Positions 54,797-64,000 of a DNA stretch of 64,000 nucleotides are shown here, piece after piece. Location: assembly GCA_025656675.1 (NCBI GenBank), contig JAHXHN010000003.1, forward strand, positions 186,001 through 250,000. The letters are read 5' to 3'. The DNA comes from Candidatus Thiodiazotropha sp. (ex Codakia rugifera). GTDB taxonomy: Bacteria > Pseudomonadota > Gammaproteobacteria > Chromatiales > Chromatiaceae. The stretch's first letter is position 1, and each line of letters opens with the position of its first letter. A program made the translations under genes and the position numbers. The notes under the pieces are model-generated. The model made no database searches and was not told the DNA's origin. It saw nothing but the letters and a program-made list of their open reading frames with translations.

Positions 54797-56416
54797 ATGA
54801 CAACTGATCACCAGCATGACGTTCTAATCATCGGCAGTGGCGCTGCCGGTTTAAGCCTGGCCCTGCAACTGGATGAACGGCTGAAAATTGCAGTCATATC
54901 CAAACGGGAGCTGGAAGAGACCAATACGTACTATGCGCAGGGGGGCATCTCCGTAGTCCTCGATGAAGCGGACACCATAGCATCCCATGTAAAAGACACC
55001 CTCGATGCCGGTGCAGGACTGTGTGACGAGGAGACAGTTCAACTGGTTGTGGAAAACGGCCCAATGAACATCGACTGGCTACTCAAGGGGGGAGTCAACT
55101 TCACCAAGGACGATACTGCCTCCTCCAGCGGAGGCTACCACCTGACGCGGGAAGGGGGACACTCCCATCGACGGGTGATACATGCTGCAGATGCCACTGG
55201 AAAGGAGGTTGAAACCACCTTGCAGGCACAGATCATGGCACGTCCCAATATCGAGGTCTTCGAACACCATATCGCCATCGATCTGATTACCAGCGAACGC
55301 AGTGAAAAAAAGCAACAGAAGCGCTGCTATGGTGCCTATATTCTTGACCATGAGAGCGGCCATGTTGAAACTTTTCGCGCTCGTTTTGTGGTCTTGGCAA
55401 CAGGTGGTGCAAGCAAAGTTTATCTCTATACCAGCAATCCGGACGTCTCCACCGGCGACGGCATTGCCATGGCCTGGCGGGCTGGATGTCGGGTCGCCAA
55501 CATGGAGTTCATCCAGTTTCATCCCACCTGCCTCTACCACCCGGAAGCCAAAAGCTTCCTTATCTCTGAAGCAGTCAGAGGTGAAGGTGCTCACTTGACC
55601 CTGCCGGATGGCAGCCGCTTCATGCACCTTTTCGATCAGCGCAAGGAGTTGGCGCCCCGTGATATCGTCGCACGTGCTATCGATCACGAAATGAAACGCA
55701 TTGGCGCTGACTGTCTCTATCTCGATATCAGCCATAAGCCAGCGGATTTCATTAAAGAGCACTTCCCTACAATCTACAGTCGCTGTCTCGATTTTGGCAT
55801 CGATATGACCCGACAACCGATCCCGGTAGTGCCAGCTGCCCACTACACCTGCGGTGGTGTGATGGCCGATCACCAGGCCCGAACCGATATTGCGGGGCTC
55901 TATGTGATAGGCGAAAGTGCCTACACCGGCCTTCATGGGGCCAATCGTATGGCCAGCAACTCCCTGCTCGAGTGTCTCGTGTTTGCCAATCTGGCTGCTA
56001 AAGACATCCATGCCCTGGACACCGAAACCAGTGAACCCCCCACCCTGCCTTCCTGGGATGAAAGCCGAGTCACTGAACCTGATGAAGAGGTTGTCGTCTC
56101 CCATAACTGGGATGAGCTTCGCCATTTCATGTGGGACTATGTGGGTATAGTACGCAGCAATAAACGCCTGGTACGGGCACGTCGAAGAGTCGATCTGTTA
56201 CAGCGTGAGATTGTTGAGTACTACAGCAATTTCAGAGTCAGTATCGACCTCCTTGAGCTACGCAACCTGGTCGATGTGGCCGATATGATCATCCGTTCCG
56301 CCCAGTGCAGACGTGAGAGTCGCGGACTCCACTTTACGATCGATTTTCCCTATCTGGATGACCGGGTTCAGAAAAAACCCACCATACTGATCCCTGAAGG
56401 TTATTGTCCCTTCTGA
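54797..56416 (+). CDS. nadB: L-aspartate oxidase
   Basis: 539-aa flavoprotein, first step of NAD synthesis. FAD motif [45 protein letters not shown]-type region ([12 protein letters not shown]), [22 protein letters not shown] and [10 protein letters not shown] are family boxes. Divergent from rpoE; the shared 181-bp gap holds both promoters. Confidence 0.96.
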   Translation: MTTDHQHDVLIIGSGAAGLSLALQLDERLKIAVISKRELEETNTYYAQGGISVVLDEADTIASHVKDTLDAGAGLCDEETVQLVVENGPMNIDWLLKGGVNFTKDDTASSSGGYHLTREGGHSHRRVIHAADATGKEVETTLQAQIMARPNIEVFEHHIAIDLITSERSEKKQQKRCYGAYILDHESGHVETFRARFVVLATGGASKVYLYTSNPDVSTGDGIAMAWRAGCRVANMEFIQFHPTCLYHPEAKSFLISEAVRGEGAHLTLPDGSRFMHLFDQRKELAPRDIVARAIDHEMKRIGADCLYLDISHKPADFIKEHFPTIYSRCLDFGIDMTRQPIPVVPAAHYTCGGVMADHQARTDIAGLYVIGESAYTGLHGANRMASNSLLECLVFANLAAKDIHALDTETSEPPTLPSWDESRVTEPDEEVVVSHNWDELRHFMWDYVGIVRSNKRLVRARRRVDLLQREIVEYYSNFRVSIDLLELRNLVDVADMIIRSAQCRRESRGLHFTIDFPYLDDRVQKKPTILIPEGYCPF

Positions 56417-56778
56417 ACCCGGCTGTATCAGTCATGATAATCTGCCTTTTTTATGAACAGGGTACGATCCTACAGCACCCTTCCAACCGGTCGGCATGCG
56501 ATGCAGCAGGGGTGCACCCTACCCTAACGACGCTGAATATCAGCCATATTTTTAACCTGGAATCCGCAGTTGAACATGGATTCATGGGAAATCCCGGCGT
56601 GCCCGGCAAGACATCTTTCGCCGTTAATTGTTGCTCCCTTAACGAGAACGACAGCACAGCAGGGTGCGTCGGGATTTTTCACAAATTCATGTTGTGCACC
56701 ACATCTCACCAATGGGCGTGGTAAAAAAAACCCATCACTTGATACGGCATGTCATTACCTTACGTCAGATTACAGCGG
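56417..56778. other. Intergenic region after nadB
   Basis: About 360 bp. A minus-strand frame 56524-56712 (62 aa with five cysteines, CLAGHAGISHESMFNCGFQV) catches the eye but lacks an ATG and a Shine-Dalgarno. A run of A at 56724-56731 may serve as terminator T-run for the minus strand. Nothing else supported. Confidence 0.35.
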
Positions 56779-57447
56779 TCAACTGCGGAACCTAGGTTTT
56801 AAGAGTTCTCGTAATTCACTGCCTTGAAAAGGGTTGTGCCCGCTGATGTTCAATATCCTGGGAAAACGAGGTTGCGCTACCCTTTTTCTGCGCCAGAAAC
56901 CAGGTAATTGCATCGCTTGATTCAATGCCTGTACCCGTGTATCTCCCTGATAGCCGATGGCCAGTTGCTGTTGACAGGTAGAGAAGTGTTGTAGTGGAAG
57001 CCCCTGAACAAGCCAGTAGTAGTGATAATGACCCGGTGAAGTTTCAACCCATATATGGGGTTGCAATGGAAACCTTCCCGGGTCACCGCCTCCATCATCA
57101 TCAATAAATACCGCCCGCACCTGATCAATATCGGAACTTTTCCTGCCCTCTCCATTGGTATGATTGATGGTCACACTGATTGCTGCTCCCTGTCGGTTGA
57201 GCCGTACGAGCTCCTTCCAACATGCCGCTAGTGAACCGTGAATAGTCCTCTCGAATGGATCGTGGGAAAGAGCAACTGTGTAATTGGTGTCTGAAAAGGT
57301 ACGAAACGAGAAGAAATTCACTCGGGAATCCAGTCTCTTCAGGAAAGCCTCAGCCTGCCTTATATCCGGGTACAAATGCCGACCCTGGTCAGCAATCCAA
57401 CAAGCGATATGAGAGATATAAGGATCTCGACTGAATCGGCCTGTCAC
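56779..57447 (-). CDS. RepB-like (AEP/PrimPol-fold) DNA primase protein
   Basis: 222 aa. Motif I VRAVFIDDDGGGDPG with the metal Asp residues, motif II VETSPGHYHYYWLV and motif III DTRVQALNQAMQLPGFWRRK match RepB/PrimPol-like archaeo-eukaryotic primases of plasmids and phages. GTG start. No helicase or replication origin nearby; lies after the Memo gene on the same strand. Could be a relic of a mobile element or a chromosomal PrimPol. Confidence 0.8.
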   Translation of the reverse strand: MTGRFSRDPYISHIACWIADQGRHLYPDIRQAEAFLKRLDSRVNFFSFRTFSDTNYTVALSHDPFERTIHGSLAACWKELVRLNRQGAAISVTINHTNGEGRKSSDIDQVRAVFIDDDGGGDPGRFPLQPHIWVETSPGHYHYYWLVQGLPLQHFSTCQQQLAIGYQGDTRVQALNQAMQLPGFWRRKRVAQPRFPRILNISGHNPFQGSELRELLKPRFRS

Positions 57448-57537
57448 CTAGCATTAACCCGAGTGGCATTCACAATGCACTGGAATTATACACGGGAAGA
57501 CCTACCGTGAATGCCATGGGTAATAAACCGGTATCTT

Positions 57538-58332
57538 TTAAGCCGACCCAGAAAAAGCATACGCTCCATAACCAACGACCTGGTCTTTACTGCCTGCGGT
57601 ATCTCCTGAATTCCTCAAATCAACCAATTCACCTTGTAGTCCAATCCGCTTTGCCTCCAGCAAAAATCCCTGTACCGGTATTCGACCGCAGGCATCATCG
57701 AATCCCAGCGCATCAGGATGTAGCGTTACAATTGCTTCACTGGTCGCCTGATCCATACGTTGCGCTGTCAAGTAGTCATGATAGTGGCTCAAATCAGAGC
57801 TGATCACGATGAGCGTCTCCTCGCTACCCCAAAGCCGGGTCAATACCTCAGCCACCTGACTGCCCGTTGCATCACCGACCACCAATGGAATCAGTTTGAA
57901 TTGCTCTAAAACCAGCTGCAGGAAAGGTAGTTGCACCTCCAGTGAATGCTCGTTCGCATGGGCTGCCTCAAGACATATAACCTGAGATAAATCCTGCAGA
58001 GTCTTTATAGCTTGATGGTCCAGTGGAATATCGCCCAGCGGGGTGCGAAAATAATCTGCCTCACTGATGGCGAGACCATAGAAAGGTACACGATGAGAGG
58101 GGCCCAAAAGCACAACTCGGTTGATTTTTTTACGTGCTGAGACCAGACGTGCATAGACGCTGGCAGCAATGGGTCCGGAATAGATATAGCCCGCATGAGG
58201 CACTATTACCCCTTTCGGCGGATTCCCCTCAGGTTCCACTGACTCAAGATAACCCATCACCATCTGTTTCAGATGATCAGGATCGGCCGGATAGAATAGA
58301 TCGGATACTGCAGGATTTCTGATCTTGCTCAT
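57538..58332 (-). CDS. Memo-family protein (AmmeMemoRadiSam system protein B)
   Basis: 264 aa. Metal-binding pattern GVIVPHAGYIYSGPIAA, HANEHSLEVQLPFLQ and SDLSHYHDY (His residues as ligands). Member of the extradiol-dioxygenase-like Memo family. Together with the radical SAM gene upstream it marks the AmmeMemoRadiSam system, whose reaction is still unclear; the AMMECR1 partner is not visible in the window. Confidence 0.92.
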   Translation of the reverse strand: MSKIRNPAVSDLFYPADPDHLKQMVMGYLESVEPEGNPPKGVIVPHAGYIYSGPIAASVYARLVSARKKINRVVLLGPSHRVPFYGLAISEADYFRTPLGDIPLDHQAIKTLQDLSQVICLEAAHANEHSLEVQLPFLQLVLEQFKLIPLVVGDATGSQVAEVLTRLWGSEETLIVISSDLSHYHDYLTAQRMDQATSEAIVTLHPDALGFDDACGRIPVQGFLLEAKRIGLQGELVDLRNSGDTAGSKDQVVGYGAYAFSGSA

Positions 58333-58444
58333 TTCTAACCCCTGAAGAATGTTTGAGTTATGAGTTTTTGTTTTGAGTCTCAGTGTTTGTTTCGCTCATG
58401 TTTTTTGCAAATCACGTGTACAAGGCGCACCCATTTACTCAAAA

Positions 58445-59518
58445 TCAAAAGCTCAGCTGCACTGCTTGCCGTCGACTACCCCACCCCCCGGGCTTGGTTT
58501 CAAAAACACCCGCCACCTTTACACCACAATGGTCACAACATCCATTATTCGTGAGATGCCAGTCACCCAGTTCATACCAATCTCTTTCAATCAAGCGTTT
58601 ACCGCATTGATGACACCAGGTACTCGACTCGTTGGCATCATGCACGTTTCCGATATATGTGTAGTGAACACCATTATCAATGGCGATTTTACGTGCACGA
58701 CTGAGGGTAGCGTGGGGTGTGGATGGAGTATCACGCATCTTCCAATCAGGGTGAAATGCAGTGAAATGCAGTGGTACATCTAGACCCAGGTTCGCTACCA
58801 CCCACTGGCATAGTGCATCGATTTCCTGGTCCGAATCGTTCTCACCCGGAATCAACAGCGTGGTAATCTCGATCCACACCGACGTCTCATGCTTCAGGTA
58901 TATCAAAGTATCAAGCACCGGTTGCAGATGGGCGCCAGTCAGCTTGTGATAGAAGGCCTCATTGAATGATTTCAGATCCACGTTCGCCGCATCCATGTGT
59001 CGATAAAAGGCCGCTCTAGGCTCCGCACAAACATAGCCTGCGGTTACTGCCACCGATTTAATTGCCCGCTCAGCACAAGCTTTGGCGACATCAATGGCAT
59101 ATTCGTGGAAGATCACCGGATCGTTGTAAGTATAGGCAACACTCCGGCATCCCAATCGCTGCGCCGCATCCGCTATAGTTTCCGGTGATGCCTGGTCTGC
59201 CAAGGTATCCATTTCGCGGGATTTGCTGATATCCCAGTTCTGGCAAAACTTACAGGCCAGATTGCAACCGGCCGTTCCAAATGAAAAAACCGGCGTGCCG
59301 GGTAGAAAATGATTCAACGGCTTCTTTTCAATGGGATCAATACAAAAACCGCTCGATCTGCCATAGGTATTCAATACCACCTCTCCCTGATAGTTTTCAC
59401 GCACATAGCAGAATCCCTGCTTGCCTTCCTTGAGGCGACAATAACGGGGGCAGAGATCACATTGAACCCTGTCGTTAGAAACCTTGTGCCAATATTGAGT
59501 TGGATAATGGGTGTTCAC
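58445..59518 (-). CDS. AmmeMemoRadiSam system radical SAM enzyme
   Basis: 357 aa. Radical SAM cluster in GTAGCNLACKFCQNWDIS (CxxxCxxC). An extra N-terminal cysteine set CDLCPRYCRLKEGKQGFC and a C-terminal pair WCHQCGKRLI ... CCDHCGVKV suggest auxiliary metal sites. Resembles pyruvate-formate-lyase activating enzymes. 112 bp upstream of Memo and 36 bp after hypF on the same strand. Confidence 0.92.
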   Translation of the reverse strand: MNTHYPTQYWHKVSNDRVQCDLCPRYCRLKEGKQGFCYVRENYQGEVVLNTYGRSSGFCIDPIEKKPLNHFLPGTPVFSFGTAGCNLACKFCQNWDISKSREMDTLADQASPETIADAAQRLGCRSVAYTYNDPVIFHEYAIDVAKACAERAIKSVAVTAGYVCAEPRAAFYRHMDAANVDLKSFNEAFYHKLTGAHLQPVLDTLIYLKHETSVWIEITTLLIPGENDSDQEIDALCQWVVANLGLDVPLHFTAFHPDWKMRDTPSTPHATLSRARKIAIDNGVHYTYIGNVHDANESSTWCHQCGKRLIERDWYELGDWHLTNNGCCDHCGVKVAGVFETKPGGWGSRRQAVQLSF

Positions 59519-59554
59519 CGGAACCTCAACCGATAAGGATCACCTACTTATAAT

Positions 59555-61903
59555 CTAGCTTGTCGTAGTACTTCTTGCTGCACCTATTACAGCCTGTCCC
59601 AATGCAAGTCCACCGTCGTTAGAGGGAACCTTTCGATGTGATAACACTGTAAAACCAGATCTATCAAGTTGATTTGCCACAAGTTCAAAAAGAGTTCTAT
59701 TCTGGAATACGCCGCCAGACAGGGCCACAGTTTCCAATCCATTGGCCTGTGCTAACCTTGTTGCCATTTCGCACACACCGGCTGCCAAACCAAGATGAAA
59801 ACGCCAGGCAATCTCTTGTCGATCATGACCTGAACGAAGATCGTCTAGCAGACTTGACCAAAGTACCGCACCATCCAAGCTAACCATTTCGTTTTCGACT
59901 TGTGTATGTAATGTATAAGCGCCACTGGTAGACCTCACACTGTGTTGCGCGGCAGCTTCCAATTCGATTGCGGCCTGTCCTTCGTAACTGATCGACTCAC
60001 GACAGATATTCAATAGGGCCGCCACAGCATCAAACAGGCGTCCGCAGGAACTGCTTAACGGTGAATTAACACCCCCTTCTATCATGCCAGTGAGTACCTT
60101 GACAGGTTGCCGATTCAGCCAGGCAATTGGCTCCAAATCTCCCCACTGTCGGATGACCTGTTGCCAGCCAAAATGGTGATGTAAATGACTGAAGGTATTT
60201 CGCCAAGGTTGCAGGATAGCCTGACTGCCACCCGGAAGAGGAATGGATTGCAGTTTTCCCAAACGTTGATACTGAAGGTAGTCAGCCAACAAAAACTCTC
60301 CGCCCCAGACTGTACCGTCATCGCCATACCCTGAACCATCCAGGGCAATCCCAAGCACTTTTCCTCCATGCAGGGGCCAGCCGTTGTCAGCCAGGACACT
60401 GGCAATGTGTGCATGGTGGTGTTGTACCTGCAACAGCGGCAGATCCCGTTCAGCTGCTATGACTTTTGCATGTTGTGTTGAGCGATAATTGGGATGCAGA
60501 TCTGCAACCAGTCGAGCTGGTCTATGGTCGAAAAGAGCGGCATAGAGTTCAATATTCTTTAAATAGTCCTGATACGAGATCAGGTTCTCCAGGTCACCGA
60601 TATGTTGAGAGAGAATAGCCTGCCCCTGCCTGATCAGGCAGAAGGTGTTTTTCAGTTCACCCCCCATGGCAAGTAATGGAGCTGCCTGTTCAAACCCATC
60701 AGGAAGTTGCAACGGCGCCGGTGCATAGCCTCGAGCACGCCTCAAACTTCTTGGTGCCCCATCCATGATTCTTATCACCGAGTCGTCAACCCGATTGGTA
60801 ATCTCCCTATCATGCAGGAGAAACAGATCAGCCAGGGGCCGCAAGCGTTCAGCCGCTTCCTGGTTATCGATACACTGCGGTTCTTCGATACGATTACCGC
60901 TGGTCATCACCAGGGGGCTATCCCAATCCGACAACAGCAGATGATGCAAAGGTGAATAGGGCAGCATAAAACCGAGGGAAGTCTGTTGTGGAGCGATATT
61001 TTCAGGGAGCCTTGCTTCTACGATACGAGACAAAAGGACGATCGGTGCTGCTGAACTTGATAACAGTGCGGCCTCATCATCACTCACCACACAATAGTTC
61101 CGAATGACTGAAAAATCTCGAGCCATCAGAGCAAATGGCTTGTGGTAACGTCCTTTGCGCGCTCGTAGTCGAGCCACTGCTGTTTCATTGGTTGCATCAC
61201 ATGCCAGATGAAACCCACCAACACCTTTAATCGCGAGTATGGCCCCATCAGACAAATAGCGGTATGCCTCATGCAGAACATCCTCTGCCACCCTTGAGGG
61301 TATGATGTTTTTCCCTTGAGCGTCACAAAGCCATACGCTGGGTCCACAAACAGGACAGGCATTGGGTTGTGCATGAAAACGTCGGTTTACTGGATCCAGG
61401 TACTCCGCTTCACAGTCAGCACATAGGGGGAAATGGCGCATACTGGTATTGGCCCGGTCATAAGGTATACCCTCTATCAGGGTCAATCGCGGCCCACAGT
61501 GGGTACAGTTGGTGAAGGGATAGCGATAGCGCCGATTAGCCGGGTCAGCTATATCCTGCAGACAGGCATCGCAGGTGGCTGCATCAGGCACTATCCCGGT
61601 TTGTACTTCACCTGAACGACTGTCGGTAATGATAAACTCATACTCATCAGGTAATGGTGTCAGCGGCTGGCGATCCAGTGACTCGATAGATGCCAAGGGT
61701 GGTGGCTCCTTCAGCAGACTTTCGCAAAACCGATCGATTTGTAGCTGTTCACCGCAAACATGAATCTCAACCCCCTGGCTATCATTCCACACTGCACCAC
61801 GCAGACCGATCTCCCTGGCCAGACGCCAAACGGTGGGGCGAAACCCCACACCCTGCACCAGACCCTGGACACGGATCTGCTCGGCTACCTCGATGCCAGT
61901 CAT
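59555..61903 (-). CDS. hypF: Carbamoyltransferase HypF
   Basis: 782 aa from ATG 61903 (open to 62011). Acylphosphatase domain (VQGLVQGVGFRPTVWRLA), two zinc fingers (CDACLQDI ... CTHCG; CADCE ... CPVCG), YrdC-like domain (AILAIKGVGGFHLACDA, KPFALM) and a Kae1-like domain (HHHAHIASVLADN, LDGSGYGDDGTVWGGEFL). Makes thiocarboxamide for the CN ligand of [NiFe] hydrogenase. No other hyp gene is in the window. Confidence 0.95.
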   Translation of the reverse strand: MTGIEVAEQIRVQGLVQGVGFRPTVWRLAREIGLRGAVWNDSQGVEIHVCGEQLQIDRFCESLLKEPPPLASIESLDRQPLTPLPDEYEFIITDSRSGEVQTGIVPDAATCDACLQDIADPANRRYRYPFTNCTHCGPRLTLIEGIPYDRANTSMRHFPLCADCEAEYLDPVNRRFHAQPNACPVCGPSVWLCDAQGKNIIPSRVAEDVLHEAYRYLSDGAILAIKGVGGFHLACDATNETAVARLRARKGRYHKPFALMARDFSVIRNYCVVSDDEAALLSSSAAPIVLLSRIVEARLPENIAPQQTSLGFMLPYSPLHHLLLSDWDSPLVMTSGNRIEEPQCIDNQEAAERLRPLADLFLLHDREITNRVDDSVIRIMDGAPRSLRRARGYAPAPLQLPDGFEQAAPLLAMGGELKNTFCLIRQGQAILSQHIGDLENLISYQDYLKNIELYAALFDHRPARLVADLHPNYRSTQHAKVIAAERDLPLLQVQHHHAHIASVLADNGWPLHGGKVLGIALDGSGYGDDGTVWGGEFLLADYLQYQRLGKLQSIPLPGGSQAILQPWRNTFSHLHHHFGWQQVIRQWGDLEPIAWLNRQPVKVLTGMIEGGVNSPLSSSCGRLFDAVAALLNICRESISYEGQAAIELEAAAQHSVRSTSGAYTLHTQVENEMVSLDGAVLWSSLLDDLRSGHDRQEIAWRFHLGLAAGVCEMATRLAQANGLETVALSGGVFQNRTLFELVANQLDRSGFTVLSHRKVPSNDGGLALGQAVIGAARSTTTS

Positions 61904-62144
61904 TAAGTCACACTGCCTGATTCCAGTTATGAATGATCCATGTTGCCATAGTTCGTGTCTGTTCAGAAACGCTGTATATTGACCTGGCTCCTTGCAGCTG
62001 GTGATCGTCATTTCATAGCATCCTGATTCGGCTTAGACGCGAAATCTCTGCTATCCCATTCAATCTATTCGGCATCGTTATAACCGATTGTTACAGAAGC
62101 ATTTTAAAATTGATGAGGGTCATGTAAGACATGAAACTAAAAAT

Positions 62145-62255
62145 GAGCGTCCCTTCTCCTTCAGGGAGAAGCACGGGATGAGGGGGGTTAAAATAATCAA
62201 TGCGTTTGCTTTTTCTAGTCCCCTCACCCCAACCCTCTCCCTGAGGGAGAGGAAG
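62145..62255. repeat. Palindromic dispersed-type repeat (CTCCCTGAGGGAG family)
   Basis: Inverted ends: TTCTCCTTCAGGGAGAAG with GATGAGGGG (about 62154-62186) and CCCCTCACCCCAACC with CTCTCCCTGAGGGAGAGG (about 62220-62252) are imperfect reverse complements. Each end is also a small hairpin. Such words are common in intergenic regions of many proteobacteria; copy number here is unknown. Confidence 0.65.
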
Positions 62256-62365
62256 TTAGCGGGACATTAGCAGTGGTGCAATATATGAATAAGACCCAGT
62301 TCTGCATATAATGTAATACATTATATAAACAATATAACTAACTTATTATTAATACTATATTCCCC

Positions 62366-64000
62366 ATGAATCTAGCCTGCCAGCTACAGACAGCCAGTCA
62401 ACAGAGACAACATCGAGCACTGCTTGTCCTGTCTGGAAAAGAGACCTGGTGTATCAAACAGGCCAGCGCAATAGTGAACCAGCTCAATGTGCCGGATTGT
62501 CTGTGGATAGGTGATCCGGGACCTGATGGCATCCATGCCTTGACGAATGCTCAGGCACTGGAACAGCTGGGCAGGGAGTGTGGACTGCTTGTCTACAATG
62601 CCTACGCCGGATTCGATCCTGATGCATTTGGGGCCCTTAGTGGCACCTTGCGTGGCGGTGGCCTGCTACTGCTGCTGACACCCCCACTGCAGAATTGGGC
62701 CGACTATGCTGACCCACAGGCTGATCGCATTGCGGTAGCGGGATATTCCGTTACTGACTTGAAAGGGCGCTTTCTACAAAGGATCTCATACATCCTGCAA
62801 ACAGATCCCGCGGTAACGCGTATCGGCCCTGATGAAAACCCTGTTTTGCAAGCACCCTCCTTGCCCATCGTCCAGCCACAACCGTTTCTCCATCCACACT
62901 GCCGTACCCGGGATCAGGCTCTGGCGGTTGAGGCCATTGTCCATGTTGTGAAGGGACATCGGAAAAGACCCCTGGTACTCACATCCGACCGTGGACGGGG
63001 AAAGTCATCGGCACTGGGGATCGCTGCTGCACAGCTGATCCGTGAGGGTTATAAAAAAATCCTGGTGACCGCACCGCGACAGGGGGCCGTTTTATCACTT
63101 TTCGAACAGGCGTCCAACGGTTTACCGGGATCAAAATCGTCCCGTCTGACCCTACAGAAAGATGATGCAACCCTTCGTTATAGTGCAGCAGATCACCTGC
63201 TGGCAGATCCACAACCCGCTGACATCCTTCTTGTGGACGAGGCTGCCGCCATCCCTACACCTCAGCTTGAAGCATTGCTCAACCACTATCCACGCATTGT
63301 CTTTGCTACAACCGTACATGGTTACGAAGGCACCGGTCTTGGATTCAATCTGCGTTTCAAGGACCATCTCGATCGTAAAATGCCTCAATGGCGGGAACTC
63401 ACACTCAAGGAGCCGATCCGCTGGGCACTGGAAGATCCACTGGAACAACTGGTTTTCAGACTGTTGGCCCTGGACGCCTCACCCGCCGACGATGTCATGG
63501 TTGAGGGTGCTCAACCGCAACATACCAAGTTGGAGTTCCCCAGCCAGCAACAGCTTCTCGAACAGGAGCGTGATCTCAACCAGTTGTTTGGCCTGCTGGT
63601 ACTCTCCCACTACCGAACCACCCCCCTCGATCTGCGTCATCTGCTGGATGGCCCCAATCTGCAGATTGCTCTGTTGCGTTATGGAGAAGCCATTGTCGCT
63701 GTGGCGCTGCTGGCAGCGGAAGGTGAGTTCTCAGCACAGATGGCTGCACAGATCTGGGCGGGTCAGCGGCGACCACGAGGCCACCTGTTGGCGCAATCCC
63801 TATCGGCCCATCTGGGACTGCAAACAGCAGCGACCCTGAAAGGCTTGCGGATCATGCGCATTGCTGTCCATCCGGCTGTACAAGGTAGAGGACTTGGCAG
63901 CCAACTGGTAGAGGCAGTCAAACAACATGCAATTGATCAGGGTTTTGACTACCTGGGTACCAGCTTCGGTGCAACACCCGAACTGATTAAATTCTGGCGG
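62366..64000 (+). CDS. tmcA: tRNA(Met) cytidine acetyltransferase TmcA (partial, runs off the end)
   Basis: 545 codons without stop from ATG 62366 to the edge. DUF1726-type N terminus, helicase-like ATPase with Walker A SDRGRGKSSALG and DEAA box (ILLVDEAAAIPTPQL), then GNAT acetyltransferase motif RIMRIAVHPAVQGRGLGSQL and LGTSFGATPELIKFWR. Forms N4-acetylcytidine at the wobble base of elongator tRNA-Met. The 3' part is outside the window. Confidence 0.94.
   Translation, partial: MNLACQLQTASQQRQHRALLVLSGKETWCIKQASAIVNQLNVPDCLWIGDPGPDGIHALTNAQALEQLGRECGLLVYNAYAGFDPDAFGALSGTLRGGGLLLLLTPPLQNWADYADPQADRIAVAGYSVTDLKGRFLQRISYILQTDPAVTRIGPDENPVLQAPSLPIVQPQPFLHPHCRTRDQALAVEAIVHVVKGHRKRPLVLTSDRGRGKSSALGIAAAQLIREGYKKILVTAPRQGAVLSLFEQASNGLPGSKSSRLTLQKDDATLRYSAADHLLADPQPADILLVDEAAAIPTPQLEALLNHYPRIVFATTVHGYEGTGLGFNLRFKDHLDRKMPQWRELTLKEPIRWALEDPLEQLVFRLLALDASPADDVMVEGAQPQHTKLEFPSQQQLLEQERDLNQLFGLLVLSHYRTTPLDLRHLLDGPNLQIALLRYGEAIVAVALLAAEGEFSAQMAAQIWAGQRRPRGHLLAQSLSAHLGLQTAATLKGLRIMRIAVHPAVQGRGLGSQLVEAVKQHAIDQGFDYLGTSFGATPELIKFWR

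Noticed and set aside
55079-56125. 348-aa open frame antisense to nadB
   Set aside because: It lies entirely opposite a well-conserved nadB and shows no family motif; it is a shadow of codon bias.
56524-56712. 62-aa cysteine-containing minus-strand frame after nadB
   Set aside because: Opens with TTG, no Shine-Dalgarno, no recognised family; mentioned only as intergenic content.
63162-63839. 225-aa plus-strand frame inside the end of the window
   Set aside because: It overlaps the TmcA frame, whose Walker and GNAT motifs are read in another frame.
1-64000. CRISPR arrays, rRNA or tRNA genes
   Set aside because: No regularly spaced short repeats and no cloverleaf with GTTCGA-type arm was found on reading; a covariance-model scan would be needed to exclude degenerate cases.

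Overview
This window reads as a chromosome segment of a gammaproteobacterium. The strongest evidence is the order rpoE-rseA-rseB-rseC-mucD/degP-glutaredoxin-like-lepA-lepB-DUF4845-rnc-era-recO-pdxJ (54.6 down to 43.9 kb, all minus strand), with nagZ-hpt and an S-methyl-5'-thioinosine/adenosine phosphorylase nearby and with rlmD/cysM, nadB and tmcA. The lineage cannot be fixed from sequence alone. A free-living or symbiotic Chromatiales-type bacterium is a reasonable guess and no more than that. I saw no rRNA, tRNA or CRISPR array.

Layout. 0-5.5 kb: tail of an unknown gene, a PiT phosphate permease convergent with a TonB-dependent receptor, a TauE/SafE permease and a FAA-family hydrolase. 5.5-19.7 kb: an accessory island bounded by an 832-bp perfect direct repeat, each copy carrying the same NYN-domain nuclease gene. 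Between the copies lie two orphan Rhs tips with probable immunity genes, a RES/Xre toxin-antitoxin pair, a 436-aa protein of unknown function, a four-gene transposition/recombination operon (istA, istB, a primase-like toprim protein, a tyrosine recombinase), a divergent pair of unknown genes around phased GTTAC repeats, and IS21-type end remnants. 19.8-34.4 kb: envelope and stress genes, namely a TSP3/beta-propeller lipoprotein, a LysE exporter, a Ser/Thr kinase - polysaccharide deacetylase - TPR lipoprotein operon, Tpx, a histone-tail-like membrane protein, a Sel1/SH3 protein, a 2-Cys peroxiredoxin, a hemerythrin-like protein, purine salvage genes with NagZ, and a FliL-like protein. 34.5-43.7 kb: a peptide ABC transporter without ATPase genes but with an L,D-transpeptidase, a CYTH phosphatase, rlmD, cysM, a CBS protein, a spermidine-synthase-like protein and a DUF389 membrane protein. 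43.9-54.7 kb: the sigma-E and lepA-to-pdxJ operons. 54.8-64 kb: nadB, a RepB-type primase, Memo plus AmmeMemoRadiSam radical SAM genes with hypF, a palindromic dispersed repeat, and tmcA running off the end.

The most unusual item is the operon at 10.4-14.9 kb. An IS21-type istA/istB pair is translationally linked to a DnaG-like toprim protein whose catalytic acidic residues look replaced. That protein ends in a second copy of a recombinase core-binding (SAM-like) domain, and its gene overlaps the gene of an intact tyrosine recombinase by 4 bp. I do not recognise this as a characterised element. The duplicated NYN segment would let homologous recombination delete or circularise the whole 13.3-kb island.
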